Numbered from the stretch's first letter, positions 42,074-53,154 are shown. The stretch: DNA of 64,000 bases from Comamonas sp. JUb58 (GCF_004364775.1 NZ_SOAL01000012.1:1-64000), one strand, 5' to 3'. Notes: a model not told the origin generated them from the letters alone. A program made the numbers and translations.

Positions 42074-44698
42074 TCAGACCCGCTCGGCCACCCAGGCCTG
42101 AACGCCCGCCAGCGCTTGCGCCAGGCCCGCTGGGTTGGTGCCACCAGCCATGGCCATGTCGGGCTTGCCGCCGCCCTTGCCGCCCACTTGCTGGGCGACA
42201 AAGTTCACCAGTTCACCGGCCTTGACCTTGCCAATGCTGTCCTTGGTCACGCCAGCGGCCAGTTGCACCTTGTCGCCGTCTACCGCCGCCAACACGATGG
42301 CAGCGGTGCCCAGCTTGTCCTTGAGCTTGTCCATGGTGTCGCGCAGCGCCTTGGCATCGGCGCCATCCAGGATGGCAGCCAGCACCTTGATGCCCTTGAC
42401 GTCCACGGCCTGCCCGGCCAGCTCATCGCCCTGGCTGGAAGCCAGCTTGCCCTTGAGCTGGGCGAGTTCCTTCTCCAGCGCCTTGATCTGGTCGAGCGCA
42501 CCACCAATGCGGTGGTTCAGCTCGGCCACCGGGGCCTTCAAGGTCGAAGCGGCTTCGTCCACCGTCGATTCCAGCGACTGCAGATAGGCCAGCGCGTTCT
42601 CGCCAGTCACCGCTTCGATACGGCGCACGCCAGCGGCCACGCCGCCTTCGGCCACGACCTTGAACAGGCCGATATCGCCGGTGCGCTGCACATGGGTGCC
42701 GCCGCAGAGTTCACGGCTGCTGCCGATGTCCAGCACGCGCACGGTCTCGCCGTACTTTTCGCCAAACAGCATCATCGCGCCGGTCTTCTGTGCGCTTTCG
42801 ATGTCCATCACGCGCGCGCCGGTTTCGGTGTTCGCCAGGATCTCGGCATTCACGCGCTTTTCGATCTCGCGCTTTTGCGCATCGGTCACCGGGCTGTTGT
42901 GTGCAAAGTCAAAACGCGTACGTTCTGCGTTGACCAGGCTGCCCTTTTGCTGCACGTGGTCGCCCAGCACTTCACGCAGTGCCTTGTGCATGATGTGGGT
43001 GACCGAGTGGTTGCGCATGGTGGCGGCGCGCAAGGCGGTATCCACCTCGGCTTGCACCGCATCGCCCACCTTGAGGCTGCCCGCAGCCAGCTGACCATGG
43101 TGGCCGAACACATCGGACTTGATCTTCAGCGTGTCTTCCACGACAAAGCGGTTGGCACCTGCCGAGATCACACCCTGGTCACCCACCTGGCCACCCGATT
43201 CGGCGTAGAACGGGGTGATGTCCAACACCACCACGGCCGTCTGGCCCGCTTCGATCGCGTTGACGCTGCTGCCATCGACATACAGCGCCACGACCTTGGC
43301 AGCCTCGCTCAGCTGCGTGTAGCCGGTGAAGGCATTGGCCGCGCCGGTGTATTCCAGTGCGCGGTCCATCTTGAACTTGCCCGCTGCGCGGGCCTGGCTC
43401 TTTTGCTGCTCCATCGCGGCATGGAAGCCTGCCTCATCCACGCTCAGGCCGCGCTCGCGCGCCACGTCGTTGGACAGGTCCAGCGGGAAGCCGTAGGTGT
43501 CGTGCAGCTTGAAGGCCACATCACCGGGCAGCACCTTGGCGCCACCGGCCAGTGCGCTGTCCAGGATGTCCATGCCGTTGGCCAGGGTCTCGAAGAAGCG
43601 CTCTTCCTCGACCTTGAGCACCTCGGTGATGCGCGCTTCCTGCTCGCGGATCTTGGGGTAGGCATCGCCCATCACGGCGACCAGGTCCTTGACCAGCTTG
43701 TGGAAGAAGGGGGTCTTCTGGCCCAGCTTGTAGCCGTGGCGGATCGCGCGGCGGATGATGCGGCGCTGCACATAGCCACGGCCTTCGTTCGACGGGATCA
43801 CGCCATCGGCCACCAGGAAGGCGGTTGCGCGGATGTGGTCGGCGATGACCTTCAGCGATGGGGTTTCCAGATCGTCGATATGGGTCTCGCGTGCAGCGGC
43901 CTTGATCAGCGCCTGGAACAGGTCGATCTCGTAGTTGCTGTGCACATGCTGCAAGATGGCAGCCAGGCGCTCCAGGCCCATGCCGGTGTCGACGCAAGGC
44001 GCTGGCAGCGGCTTGACCGAACCGTCTTCGGCCATGTCGAACTGCATGAACACGTTGTTCCAGATTTCGATGAAACGGTCACCGTCTTCATCGGGCGAGC
44101 CTGGAGGGCCGCCGGCAATGTGCGGACCGTGGTCGTAGAAGATCTCGGAGCAAGGGCCGCAAGGGCCGGTGTCGGCCATCATCCAGAAGTTGTCGCTCTT
44201 GTAGCGACCACCCTTGTTGTCGCCGATGCGGATCACGCGCTCTGGGGGCAGACCGATTTCCTTGGTCCAGATGTCGTAGGCCTCGTCGTCCTCTTCGTAG
44301 ACGGTGGCCAACAGCTTTTCAGCCGGCAGCTTGTAGACCTCGGTCAGCAGCTCCCAGGCCCACTTCAGCGATTCGCGCTTGAAGTAATCGCCAAAGGACC
44401 AGTTGCCCAGCATTTCGAAGAAGGTGTGGTGGCGCGCGGTGTAGCCCACGTTTTCCAGGTCGTTGTGCTTGCCGCCGGCGCGCAGGCAGGTCTGCACGCT
44501 GGTCGCCCGGGTGTAGGGGCGCTTGTCGGTGCCCAGGAACACATCCTTGAACTGCACCATGCCGGAGTTGGTGAACATCAGCGTGGGATCGTTGCCCGGC
44601 ACCAGCGGGCTGGACGGAACAATGGTGTGCCCCTTGGACGCGAAAAAGTCCAGAAAGGTCTTGCGGATCTCAGCGACGGAAAAAGTGGGTGTACTCAT
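42074..44698 (-). CDS. alaS: Alanyl-tRNA synthetase
   Basis: A full-length 874-residue class II synthetase. The N-terminal catalytic part opens [20 protein letters not shown] with motif 1 and 2 ([31 protein letters not shown]). The editing domain carries [20 protein letters not shown] and [20 protein letters not shown], the HxxxH and CxxxH zinc sites. The C-terminal C-Ala domain ends [18 protein letters not shown], also conserved. All key sites are intact. It is single, with its own terminator. Confidence 0.97.
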   Translation of the reverse strand: MSTPTFSVAEIRKTFLDFFASKGHTIVPSSPLVPGNDPTLMFTNSGMVQFKDVFLGTDKRPYTRATSVQTCLRAGGKHNDLENVGYTARHHTFFEMLGNWSFGDYFKRESLKWAWELLTEVYKLPAEKLLATVYEEDDEAYDIWTKEIGLPPERVIRIGDNKGGRYKSDNFWMMADTGPCGPCSEIFYDHGPHIAGGPPGSPDEDGDRFIEIWNNVFMQFDMAEDGSVKPLPAPCVDTGMGLERLAAILQHVHSNYEIDLFQALIKAAARETHIDDLETPSLKVIADHIRATAFLVADGVIPSNEGRGYVQRRIIRRAIRHGYKLGQKTPFFHKLVKDLVAVMGDAYPKIREQEARITEVLKVEEERFFETLANGMDILDSALAGGAKVLPGDVAFKLHDTYGFPLDLSNDVARERGLSVDEAGFHAAMEQQKSQARAAGKFKMDRALEYTGAANAFTGYTQLSEAAKVVALYVDGSSVNAIEAGQTAVVVLDITPFYAESGGQVGDQGVISAGANRFVVEDTLKIKSDVFGHHGQLAAGSLKVGDAVQAEVDTALRAATMRNHSVTHIMHKALREVLGDHVQQKGSLVNAERTRFDFAHNSPVTDAQKREIEKRVNAEILANTETGARVMDIESAQKTGAMMLFGEKYGETVRVLDIGSSRELCGGTHVQRTGDIGLFKVVAEGGVAAGVRRIEAVTGENALAYLQSLESTVDEAASTLKAPVAELNHRIGGALDQIKALEKELAQLKGKLASSQGDELAGQAVDVKGIKVLAAILDGADAKALRDTMDKLKDKLGTAAIVLAAVDGDKVQLAAGVTKDSIGKVKAGELVNFVAQQVGGKGGGKPDMAMAGGTNPAGLAQALAGVQAWVAERV

Positions 44699-44839
44699 GG
44701 TGTGAAGCGGTGGTGGCGCCTGTCCGGCTTCCCCTGAAGCGGTGCGGGCGCGAATCTTCCATTATAGGGTTTGGGCTGAACTACAGCGCCTGGGCAGCCT
44801 GTGCAAGGCGCCCTGACGCGCGATGGGCAGTCAGGCGGT

Positions 44840-45547
44840 TTACTGGGGCACGGGCAGCGGCGCCGCCTTGCGCTTGCCTTCCAGCTCCTTCATGCGCTTT
44901 TCATGCGCTTCCTGCTTGTGCCTGGCAGCCTCCTGCTTGGCGTCGTATTCCTCTTGGGCGGCACTGATGTTGTCAGGCCGCTCTGCGTTCTGGCGCTGCT
45001 GCGCGCGCTGCTTGCTGTCGAGCTTGCCGGCCTGGCTGCTGGCGCGGTGGGCGGCATCCTGCTCGCGGCGTTGCTGCTGCTCGGCCATGCTTTCGGCATT
45101 GCGCTTGGGCGCGTGGCTGCTGCGCTGGGCCGCCTGCTCGTCATGCTCTTTCTGGCGTTGCTCCAGATCGGGCTGGTTCAAGGCGCCACCATCCAAGGTG
45201 GGGTGCTTGCGCTCAAAATCGTTCTGCTTGGATGCACGAGACGCGCGCTGGTTGGCGGTTTTCTCTTCGCGCTCCTGCGCGTTGATGGCCAGCTCACGCT
45301 GGCGCAGTGCGCGCTCTTCGGTGTTGTACTGGCGGCGTACCTTCTGCAGGCAGTCCGTCACCGCAAAGTGCTGGTAGCAGATCTTTTCGTTGTTGGCCAG
45401 GCGCGCTTCGCTGTCCTTGCGCTCCAGCGTGATCTGGGCACGCGCCTGCGTGCGCTCCTTGGCATTCGCAGGCTTGTCGGATGCCGCATGGGCAAAACCG
45501 CTGGCAGCCAGCAGCAGCAACAAGCTCAGGGTGTTCAAACGAGGCAT
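44840..45547 (-). CDS. Exported coiled-coil hypothetical protein
   Basis: A 235-residue protein with a signal peptide (LNTLSLLLLLAASGFAHAA) and a long, charged helix rich in Glu, Gln, Arg and Lys (about 45-220). Two Cys (ICYQHFAVTDC) near residues 57 and 66 probably pair. The helical part fits coiled coil, and the end is KAAPLPVPQ. No family is recognised. It lies on the same strand just after zapE by 14 bases (gene order zapE then this), so may be cotranscribed. A periplasmic scaffold is possible. Confidence 0.7.
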   Translation of the reverse strand: MPRLNTLSLLLLLAASGFAHAASDKPANAKERTQARAQITLERKDSEARLANNEKICYQHFAVTDCLQKVRRQYNTEERALRQRELAINAQEREEKTANQRASRASKQNDFERKHPTLDGGALNQPDLEQRQKEHDEQAAQRSSHAPKRNAESMAEQQQRREQDAAHRASSQAGKLDSKQRAQQRQNAERPDNISAAQEEYDAKQEAARHKQEAHEKRMKELEGKRKAAPLPVPQ

Positions 45548-45561
45548 AGGGCCCTCTCTTC

Positions 45562-46665
45562 TCAGGTCAGCGCGGTATCAACCACGCGTCGCTCCAGCGA
45601 CAAATACTCCTGCGACTGCATCTCGTTGAGGCGCGAGACGGTGCGCGGAAACTCATGGGACAGCGGCCCTTCGGTGTAGAGCTGCTCGGGCGGCACCGCT
45701 GCCGACATGATGAGCTTGACCCGGCGGTCATAGAGCACATCGACCAGCCAGGTGAAGCGGCGGGCGGGCGAGGCCATGTTGACGAACATCTGCGGCACAT
45801 TGGACAGCAGCACGGTGTGGAACTGGGTGGCCAGCTCCAGGTAGTCGTTCTGCGAGCGCGGGTTGACGCAGAGCTCATGGAAATCAAACCAGATCACGCC
45901 GCCAGCGCGGCGGCGCGGCTTGAGCTCGCGCGACTCGATCTTGAACACCGGCTTCTCGTCAGGCACCTCGGCCAGTTGGCCAAAGGTCTGCTCCATCGCC
46001 GCATCGGCCTCGGGGCCCAGCGGGCAATGGTAGAGCTGGGCCAGCTCCAAGGCGCGGCGGCGGTAGTCGGTGCCGTTGTCGACATTGATTACATCCATGC
46101 GTGCATTGAGCAGGTCAATGGCCGGCAGAATGCGGTCGCGGTGCAGGCCATCGGGGTAGAGGCCGTCGGGCGTGAAGTTGGAGGTGGTGACAAAGCCCAC
46201 GCCGTTGTTGAACAGGGCCAGCAGCAGGCGGTAGAGGATCATCGCATCGGTGATGTCCGCCACATGGAACTCGTCAAAGCAGATCAGCTTGTACTTCTTG
46301 GCGATCTTGGCGCCCAGCACATCGAGCGGGTCCTGCGTGCCCTTGAGCAAGGTCAGCTCGCGCTGCACCTCGCGCATGAACTCATGGAAATGCAGGCGCA
46401 CCTTGCGGCGCAGCGGCACGGCATTGAAGAAGCAATCCATGATGAAGCTCTTGCCACGCCCCACCCCGCCATACATGTACACCCCGCGCGGGATGTCGGG
46501 GTGGTTGATCAGCTTCTTGATCGGGTTGGAGCGCTTGTTCTTGTACTGCTCCCACTCATCGGCACAGCGCTGCAAGGCGTCCACTGCACGCATCTGTGCA
46601 GGATCACTCTGAAAACCCTTGGCCTTGAGTTCGGCCTCGTATGCATCTCTTACCGCTGTACCCAT
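45562..46665 (-). CDS. zapE: Cell division protein ZapE (AFG1-like ATPase)
   Basis: A 367-residue AFG1-family ATPase that acts at the division septum and modulates FtsZ. The Walker A is GVYMYGGVGRGKSFIMDCFF (about residue 61), Walker B is LICFDEFHVADITDAMIL and the sensor block is VGFVTTSNFTPDGLYPDGL. The length fits. The ATG at 46665 gives MGTAVRDAYEAELKAKGF. It lies upstream of the coiled-coil gene and downstream of lpdA, all on the minus strand. Confidence 0.95.
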   Translation of the reverse strand: MGTAVRDAYEAELKAKGFQSDPAQMRAVDALQRCADEWEQYKNKRSNPIKKLINHPDIPRGVYMYGGVGRGKSFIMDCFFNAVPLRRKVRLHFHEFMREVQRELTLLKGTQDPLDVLGAKIAKKYKLICFDEFHVADITDAMILYRLLLALFNNGVGFVTTSNFTPDGLYPDGLHRDRILPAIDLLNARMDVINVDNGTDYRRRALELAQLYHCPLGPEADAAMEQTFGQLAEVPDEKPVFKIESRELKPRRRAGGVIWFDFHELCVNPRSQNDYLELATQFHTVLLSNVPQMFVNMASPARRFTWLVDVLYDRRVKLIMSAAVPPEQLYTEGPLSHEFPRTVSRLNEMQSQEYLSLERRVVDTALT

Positions 46666-46776
46666 GGGTGTCTCAATCTCTTGTTGCTAAGAACCTGTTG
46701 ACGGTCTTCTAAATGACATAGCCTCTGGCGCAGAACCGATCTGCACCAGAGGCTATTTTCGCCTAAAACTTCAGGA

Positions 46777-48204
46777 TCAGAAGTTCAGGGTGCGCTTGTC
46801 TACGGCCAGAGCCGCTTCCTTGGTCGATTCCGACAGCGATGGGTGGGCGTGGCAGATACGGGCGATGTCTTCGCTCGATGCCTTGAACTCCATGGCCACC
46901 ACGGCTTCGGAGATCAGCTCCGAGACCATCGGGCCGACCATGTGCACGCCCAGGATTTCGTCGGTCGTTGCATCGGCCAGGAACTTGACCATACCGGTGG
47001 TGTCACCCAGTGCACGTGCGCGGCCGTTGGCCAGGAACGGGAAGGTACCTGCCTTGTAAGCCACGCCGTCGGCCTTGAGCTGCTGCTCGGTGCGGCCCAC
47101 CCAAGCCACTTCGGGGCTGGTGTAGATCACCGATGGCAGGGTGGCGAAGTTCACATGGCCGTGTTGGCCGGCAATACGCTCGGCCACGGCAACGCCCTCT
47201 TCCTCAGCCTTGTGGGCCAGCATTGGGCCGCGCACCACATCGCCCACCGCCCAGACGCCTGGCAGGTTGGTCTTGCAGTTCTCGTCCACGACGATGGCAC
47301 CACGCTCGTCCAGGGCCAGGCCCACGGCTTCGGGGTTCAGGCCGATGGTGTTGGCCACGCGGCCGATGGACACGATCAGACGGTCCACATCCAGCTGCTG
47401 GGCTTCGCCCTTAGCATTGGTGTAGCTGATCTGCACGCCCTTCTTGTCGGCCTTGATGTCGCCCACCTTCACGCCCAGCTCGATCTTCAGACCTTGCTTG
47501 TCGAAGGACTTCTTGGCTTCCTTGGCGATTTGCTCGTCCACAGCGGGCAGGAACTTGTCCATGCCTTCGAGGACGGTCACTTCGGTGCCCAGACGGCGCC
47601 AGACCGAGCCCATTTCCAGGCCGATCACGCCAGCGCCGATCAGGGCCAGCTTCTTGGGCACGGCGCCCAGGCGCAGTGCGCCGTCGTTCGACAGGATCTT
47701 GTCTTCGTCGAAAGGCACGCCTGGCAGTGCGCGGGCATTGGAGCCAGTGGCCACAATGATCTGCTTGCCGGTGATGGATTCTTCTTCCTTGCCAGCGACC
47801 TTGATTTCGTAACCGCCGTCAGCGGCCTTGACGAAGGAGCCACGGCCGTGGAAGAAAGTAACCTTGTTCTTCTTGAACAGGTACTGGATGCCGTCGTTGT
47901 TCTGCTTGACGATGCCATCCTTGCGGGAAATCATCTTGGCCACATCCATGGCGACCTTGCCGGTCGAGATGCCGTGGTCGGCAAAGTGCAGGTTGGCGTG
48001 CTCAAAATGCTCGGACGACTGCAGCAGCGCCTTCGAAGGAATGCAACCCACGTTGGTGCAGGTGCCGCCCAGGGCTGGGCCGCCGGCTGCATTCTTCCAC
48101 TCGTCGATACATGCCACTTGCATGCCCAGCTGGGCTGCACGGATGGCCGCTACGTAGCCGCCGGGGCCGCCGCCGATCACGACGACATCAAATTGCTTGC
48201 TCAT
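46777..48204 (-). CDS. lpdA: Dihydrolipoamide dehydrogenase (E3)
   Basis: E3 of the 2-oxoglutarate dehydrogenase complex, 475 residues. The FAD site is FDVVVIGGGPGGYVAAIRAAQ, the redox disulfide is LGGTCTNVGCIPSKALLQSS, the NAD site is LALIGAGVIGLEMGSVWRRL and the C-terminal His-Glu base is ARICHAHPSLSESTKEAAL. It follows the lipoprotein gene by 2 bases in the sucA-sucB-lipoprotein-lpdA operon. The E1/E2 genes upstream identify its complex, though E3 may also serve pyruvate dehydrogenase. Confidence 0.97.
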   Translation of the reverse strand: MSKQFDVVVIGGGPGGYVAAIRAAQLGMQVACIDEWKNAAGGPALGGTCTNVGCIPSKALLQSSEHFEHANLHFADHGISTGKVAMDVAKMISRKDGIVKQNNDGIQYLFKKNKVTFFHGRGSFVKAADGGYEIKVAGKEEESITGKQIIVATGSNARALPGVPFDEDKILSNDGALRLGAVPKKLALIGAGVIGLEMGSVWRRLGTEVTVLEGMDKFLPAVDEQIAKEAKKSFDKQGLKIELGVKVGDIKADKKGVQISYTNAKGEAQQLDVDRLIVSIGRVANTIGLNPEAVGLALDERGAIVVDENCKTNLPGVWAVGDVVRGPMLAHKAEEEGVAVAERIAGQHGHVNFATLPSVIYTSPEVAWVGRTEQQLKADGVAYKAGTFPFLANGRARALGDTTGMVKFLADATTDEILGVHMVGPMVSELISEAVVAMEFKASSEDIARICHAHPSLSESTKEAALAVDKRTLNF

Positions 48205-48206
48205 GA

Positions 48207-48716
48207 TTAATCCAATGGTGTTAGTTCAAAACTGCCCTGGTGCAATGCCACACCGAAGAGGCCTGTCTTGGTGGTCAGTTGTTCGTCGTTCTGACGACCG
48301 AACGACAAGGTGGTGCCGGGATGCGTACGGCAGACGAACATGAAGGAGCCGGACTCCAGACATGCGATCTTGCCGCCAGCGCGCATCACCGCCCAGCCCA
48401 TCTCTTCATAGCCTTGGGCCTTGAAGGGGATGAGCGGCAGCGGCGCACCGGGCTCGCCGACAAACGAAATGGCCCATTGCGGGCCATTTCCGTCCGCCTT
48501 CGCGCCGGGCACATCCTTGGCGGATGTGATCGGGCGAATGCGAACCTGTGATGGGGCAGGCAGACCACGGCGCGCAGCCTGCGTGCCTGCTGCCCACTGG
48601 AAGCGGTAGTCACCGCTCCAGCTTTGCGCTGCCACATCCTGCGCCGCAGGACGGGGCAAGGTGCCACAGGCGCCCAGCACGAGTGCGGACGCTGCAGCCA
48701 CCAGAACGCGTAGCAT
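48207..48716 (-). CDS. Predicted lipoprotein inserted in the sucA-sucB-lpdA operon
   Basis: A 169-residue exported protein with a lipobox (ASALVLGAC) near residue 17, so it should be anchored in a membrane. The mature part has a SWSGDYRFQWAAGTQ strand and GKIACLESGSFMFVCRTHP with two Cys. It matches no family I know. It lies between sucB (18 bases) and lpdA (2 bases), an unusual place in a TCA operon. A GTG three bases upstream is also possible as start. Confidence 0.75.
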   Translation of the reverse strand: MLRVLVAAASALVLGACGTLPRPAAQDVAAQSWSGDYRFQWAAGTQAARRGLPAPSQVRIRPITSAKDVPGAKADGNGPQWAISFVGEPGAPLPLIPFKAQGYEEMGWAVMRAGGKIACLESGSFMFVCRTHPGTTLSFGRQNDEQLTTKTGLFGVALHQGSFELTPLD

Positions 48717-48734
48717 CACTGCCCGGCGACCCGA

Positions 48735-49997
48735 TTACAGGTCGAACAGCAGACGCGATGGATCTTCCAGCGCATCCTTCATCGCCACCAGACCCAGCAC
48801 GGCTTCGCGGCCGTCGATGATGCGGTGGTCGTAGGACATCGCGAAGTAGTTCATCGGACGCACCACCACTTGACCGTTTTCGACCACAGCGCGGTCCTTG
48901 GTCGCGTGCACGCCCAGAATGGCCGATTGTGGCGGGTTGATGATGGGGGTAGACATCATCGAGCCGAAGGTGCCACCGTTGGAGATGGAGAACGTGCCGC
49001 CGGTCATGTCTTCGATGCCCAGCTTGCCGTCAGCAGCCTTCTTGCCGAACTCGGCGATCTTCTTCTCGATGTCGGCGAAGCTCATCTGGTCTGCATTGCG
49101 CAGGATGGGCACCACCAGACCGCGAGGCGAGCCCACGGCGATACCGATGTCGAAGTAACCGTGGTAGATGATGTCGGTGCCATCGACCGAGGCGTTCAGC
49201 ACGGGGTACTTCTTCAGTGCGTGCACTGCAGCCTTCACGAAGAAGGACATGAAGCCCAGCTTCACGCCGTGTTCCTTGGTGAAGTCGTCCTGGAACTTCT
49301 TGCGCAGGGCCATCACCGGTGCCATGTTCACTTCGTTGAACGTGGTCAGGATCGCGTTGGTCGACTGCGATTGCAGCAGACGCTCGGCGATACGGGCACG
49401 CAGACGGCTCATCGGCACGCGTTGCTCTGGTCGCTCGCCCAGGTCTTGGGCAGCAGCAGGCGATGCCACCTGGGGCAGCGACTTGGTCGGTGCACCGGTG
49501 GGGATCACAGCGGCGGTGGACTTGACGCCACCGGCCACGGCGGCCAGCACATCACCCTTGGTGACGCGGCCATCCTTGCCGGAGCCGGCGACAGCGCCGA
49601 CCGACAGGTTGTTGTCCGCCAGCAGCTTGGCAGCGGCAGGCATGGCGACGTCGCCCTTGTTGCCACCGGCGGCTGCAGGTGCAGCAGCAGGGGCTGGAGC
49701 GGCAGCAGCGGGTGCAGGTGCTGCGGCAGCGGGGGCTGCAGCGGCGCCGGCCACGGCTTCGGTGTCGATCTTGGCGATCAGCTGGTCAGCGATGACGGTT
49801 GCGCCGTCGCCTTGCACGATCTCGGTCAACACGCCAGCGGCGGGTGCTGGCACTTCGAGCACGACCTTGTCGGTTTCGATCTCGATCAGGATTTCGTCGA
49901 CAGCAACAGCTTCACCGGCCTTCTTCTTCCAGGTGAGCATGGTGGCTTCAGCGACCGACTCGGACAGCTGTGGGACTTTGACTTCTACGATTGCCAT
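48735..49997 (-). CDS. sucB: 2-oxoglutarate dehydrogenase E2 (dihydrolipoyl succinyltransferase)
   Basis: A 420-residue E2 enzyme. The lipoyl domain is at 1-75, with the modified Lys in [13 protein letters not shown] long Ala/Pro linker (about 85-125) follows, then a peripheral E1/E3-binding domain ([20 protein letters not shown]) and the catalytic domain with the His motif [12 protein letters not shown]. The order and lengths are usual. It is downstream of sucA by 39 bases and upstream of the lipoprotein. Confidence 0.97.
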   Translation of the reverse strand: MAIVEVKVPQLSESVAEATMLTWKKKAGEAVAVDEILIEIETDKVVLEVPAPAAGVLTEIVQGDGATVIADQLIAKIDTEAVAGAAAAPAAAAPAPAAAAPAPAAAPAAAGGNKGDVAMPAAAKLLADNNLSVGAVAGSGKDGRVTKGDVLAAVAGGVKSTAAVIPTGAPTKSLPQVASPAAAQDLGERPEQRVPMSRLRARIAERLLQSQSTNAILTTFNEVNMAPVMALRKKFQDDFTKEHGVKLGFMSFFVKAAVHALKKYPVLNASVDGTDIIYHGYFDIGIAVGSPRGLVVPILRNADQMSFADIEKKIAEFGKKAADGKLGIEDMTGGTFSISNGGTFGSMMSTPIINPPQSAILGVHATKDRAVVENGQVVVRPMNYFAMSYDHRIIDGREAVLGLVAMKDALEDPSRLLFDL

Positions 49998-50036
49998 AAC
50001 AATTCTTTCTGTATTCGTTAAATGCTGAACTCGTGC

Positions 50037-52916
50037 TTACTTGGTCAGCACAAAGCCTTTGAGCTTGCCGAATGCGCCTTCGACCAGCGCCTTTTGCTGC
50101 TCTTGGTGCAGGTGCGAATAGCCCACTGCAGGCGATGCCGAAGCGGCGCGGCCGGAGTAGCCCAGCTTTTGGCCGTCGATCATGTTCTCGTGGATGTAGT
50201 GCTGCACGAAGAACCAGGCACCCTGGTTTTGCGGCTCGTCCTGGCACCACACCACTTCCTTAGCAGAGCTGTACTTCTTCAGTTCAGCGGCAAAGGCCTT
50301 GTGTGGGAACGGATAGAGCTGCTCAACACGGATGATGGCCACGTCGTTGCTGCCTTCTTCGGTGCGCTTCTTGACCAGGTCGTAGTAGACCTTGCCCGAG
50401 CAGGCGATCACGCGCTTGACCTTGGCCGCATTGGCGACGATGGCCTCATCGCGCTCACCGATCACGGTCTGGAAGCCACCGGAGGTGAATTCCGACACAG
50501 GCGAGGTCGCATCCTTGTTACGCAGCAGCGACTTGGGCGTCATGATGATCAGCGGCTTGCGCAGCGGACGCACCATCTGGCGACGCAGCAAATGGAAGAT
50601 CTGCGCAGCCGTGGTTGGCTGGGTCACCTGCATGTTCTGGTCAGCCGACAGCTGCATGAAACGCTCCAGGCGTGCCGAGCTGTGCTCAGGACCCTGGCCT
50701 TCATAGCCGTGTGGCAGCATCAAGGTCAGACCGTTGATACGGCCCCACTTGACTTCACCGGAGGCGATGAACTGGTCGATCACCACTTGCGCGCCGTTGG
50801 CGAAGTCGCCGAACTGCGCTTCCCAGATCACCAGGGTGTTGGGATCGTTGGAGGCGTAGCCGTATTCGAAGCCCAGCACTGCCTCTTCGGACAGGATGGA
50901 GTCGATCACGGTGAACGGAGCCTGGTTGTCGGCCACGTTCTGCAGTGGGATGTAGGTGCCCTCGTCCCACTTTTCACGCTTCTGGTCGTGCACGACCGAG
51001 TGGCGGTGGGTGAAGGTGCCGCGGCCGCTGTCTTCACCAGACAGGCGGATGGGGTAGCCCGATGCCACCAGCGAGGCGTAAGCCATGGTTTCACCCATGC
51101 CCCAGTCCACGTTGATGTCACCACGGCCCATGGCTGCGCGGTCGTCGTACACCTTCTTGACCAGCTGGTGCGGGTTCACCGACTCAGGCAGGGTCGTGAC
51201 GCGCTCGGCCAGACGCTTCCACTCGGCCACAGGAATGGCGGTGTCGGCGCTGTCGGTCCACTTCTGCTTGAGGAAGGGGCTCCAGTCCACGGCGTACTGG
51301 CTCTTGAAGTTGGTCAGCACCGGATCCACCGTGTGCTTGCCCGCGTCCATGGCGGCACGGTAGGCCTTGACCATCTCGTCGCCCAGGGTCTCGCCCAGGC
51401 CTTGCGTGGCCAGCTTGTCGGCGTACAGCTTGCGCGTGCCGGGGTGCTGGGCAATCTTCTTGTACATCAGCGGCTGGGTCAGCGCAGGGGTGTCCTGTTC
51501 GTTGTGACCGAGCTTGCGGTAGCAGATGATGTCCACCACGATGTCCTTGGAGAATTCCATACGGAAGTCCAAAGCCATCTGCATGGCCAGGGCCACCGCT
51601 TCCGGATCATCGCCGTTCACGTGCAGCACGGGCGAGTCGATCATCTTGACGATGTCCGTGCAATACGTGGTCGAGCGCAGATCGCGAGGATCGGAGGTCG
51701 TGAAACCAATCTGGTTGTTGATGATGATGTGCACCGTGCCGCCCGTGGTGTAGCCACGGGTTTCGGACAGCGCCAACGTTTCCTGGTTCACGCCCTGGCC
51801 GGCAAAGGCCGCGTCACCGTGCACCAGCACGGGCAGCACTTGCTTGCCTTCTGGGTCGTTGCGGCGGTCCATGCGCGAGCGCACCGAGCCTTCGACCACG
51901 GGGTTGACGATTTCCAGGTGCGAGGGGTTGAAGGCCAGCGACAGATGCACCGGGCCGCCAATGGTCGACACGTCGGAGCTGAAGCCCTGGTGGTACTTCA
52001 CGTCGCCGGCAGTCAGCTCTTCAGGAGCGGTGTGGTCGAACTCGGCAAACAGGTCCTTGGGCATCTTGCCCAGGGTGTTGACCAGCACGTTCAGACGGCC
52101 ACGGTGGGCCATGCCGATCACGATTTCCTGCACGCCGGTCAGGCCAGCGGCATTGATCAGCTGGTCCATCGCGACGATGAAGGACTCGCCGCCTTCGAGC
52201 GAGAAGCGCTTTTGGCCCACATACTTGGTGTGCAGGAAACGCTCCAGGCCTTCGGCTGCGGTCAGGCGGTCGAGAATGCGCTTTTTCTGGTCGGCGTTGA
52301 AGGCGGGCTTGCTGCGAATGGTTTCGAGCTTTTGCTGCCACCAGCGCTTCTGGTTCTGCTCGGAGGCGTACATGTACTCCGCGCCCAGCGTGCCGCAATA
52401 GGTCTCGCGCAGTGCGTTGAGCAGCTCGCGCAGGGTCATCGATTCCTTGCCGAAGAACGTGTTACTGATGTTGAACACGGTTTCCTGGTCAGCATCGGTG
52501 AAGCCGTAGAAGGCTGGATCGAGCTCAGGAATTTCGGGACGCTCTTGGCGCTTCAAGGGGTCCAGATCGGCCCAGCGTGCGCCCACGTTGCGGTAAGCGG
52601 CAATCAGCTGCTGCACCGCAGTGCGCTTGCGGCCCAGTTCCGAATCAGCACCGGAAGCAACCACCACCTTGGTCACGCCTTGTTTGGCGCGCTCAGCAAA
52701 GGCGTTGACTACGGGGAGATGAGGGACGTCCTTGGCGTTGCTTCCGTCCAATGCGGGGACGTTTTGCAGTGCATCAAAGTAAGCGCGCCAGGTGTCTGGT
52801 ACGCTGCCTGGGTTATCCAGATAGTTCTCATACATCTCTTCGACATAGGGGGCATTGCCGCCGAAAAGATACGTGTTGCCTTGATAGGCTTGATACACAG
52901 AGTTTGTATCGCTCAT
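50037..52916 (-). CDS. sucA: 2-oxoglutarate dehydrogenase E1
   Basis: A 959-residue thiamine pyrophosphate enzyme, full length. The ATG at 52916 has a GCGGAG ribosome site; upstream in-frame starts are not typical. Blocks are SVYQAYQGNTYLFGGNAPYV, GMAHRGRLNVLVNTLGKMPK, HGDAAFAGQGVNQETLALSE with the TPP contact, IVVDIICYRKLGHNEQDTPA, and the C-terminal DEPQNQGAWFFVQHYIHENM. It is the first gene of the operon sucA-sucB-lipoprotein-lpdA. Confidence 0.98.
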   Translation of the reverse strand: MSDTNSVYQAYQGNTYLFGGNAPYVEEMYENYLDNPGSVPDTWRAYFDALQNVPALDGSNAKDVPHLPVVNAFAERAKQGVTKVVVASGADSELGRKRTAVQQLIAAYRNVGARWADLDPLKRQERPEIPELDPAFYGFTDADQETVFNISNTFFGKESMTLRELLNALRETYCGTLGAEYMYASEQNQKRWWQQKLETIRSKPAFNADQKKRILDRLTAAEGLERFLHTKYVGQKRFSLEGGESFIVAMDQLINAAGLTGVQEIVIGMAHRGRLNVLVNTLGKMPKDLFAEFDHTAPEELTAGDVKYHQGFSSDVSTIGGPVHLSLAFNPSHLEIVNPVVEGSVRSRMDRRNDPEGKQVLPVLVHGDAAFAGQGVNQETLALSETRGYTTGGTVHIIINNQIGFTTSDPRDLRSTTYCTDIVKMIDSPVLHVNGDDPEAVALAMQMALDFRMEFSKDIVVDIICYRKLGHNEQDTPALTQPLMYKKIAQHPGTRKLYADKLATQGLGETLGDEMVKAYRAAMDAGKHTVDPVLTNFKSQYAVDWSPFLKQKWTDSADTAIPVAEWKRLAERVTTLPESVNPHQLVKKVYDDRAAMGRGDINVDWGMGETMAYASLVASGYPIRLSGEDSGRGTFTHRHSVVHDQKREKWDEGTYIPLQNVADNQAPFTVIDSILSEEAVLGFEYGYASNDPNTLVIWEAQFGDFANGAQVVIDQFIASGEVKWGRINGLTLMLPHGYEGQGPEHSSARLERFMQLSADQNMQVTQPTTAAQIFHLLRRQMVRPLRKPLIIMTPKSLLRNKDATSPVSEFTSGGFQTVIGERDEAIVANAAKVKRVIACSGKVYYDLVKKRTEEGSNDVAIIRVEQLYPFPHKAFAAELKKYSSAKEVVWCQDEPQNQGAWFFVQHYIHENMIDGQKLGYSGRAASASPAVGYSHLHQEQQKALVEGAFGKLKGFVLTK

Positions 52917-53154
52917 TTTCTCCGCTGACCTCCGCTTTCCTCTGGAAAGCATTAGCTGGTGCATATAAACAACCTTCCGCGACACGGCTGAACCGATTGG
53001 CGGATGCGACTGTGGCTGGGAAGGGCCGAACAAACGGTATTGTGCCACTTCCGTCTGGGCTTGTCCTTCGATGGCCTTGGGGCTGCGCCTACACATCCGA
53101 AATAGCGTGGGCTTATGCAGGAACCAGATACATTTGCGCTATCCATTCACACCG

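Noticed and set aside
41975-44737. A 920-codon open frame on the plus strand
   Set aside because: It lies antisense to alaS, whose class II, HxxxH and CxxxH motifs are all intact. GC-rich codon use gives long antisense frames. No ribosome site or domain.
50022-52928. A 968-codon open frame on the plus strand
   Set aside because: Antisense to sucA, which has all expected motifs. Low-complexity His/Val/Leu-rich translation is typical of antisense GC-rich DNA.
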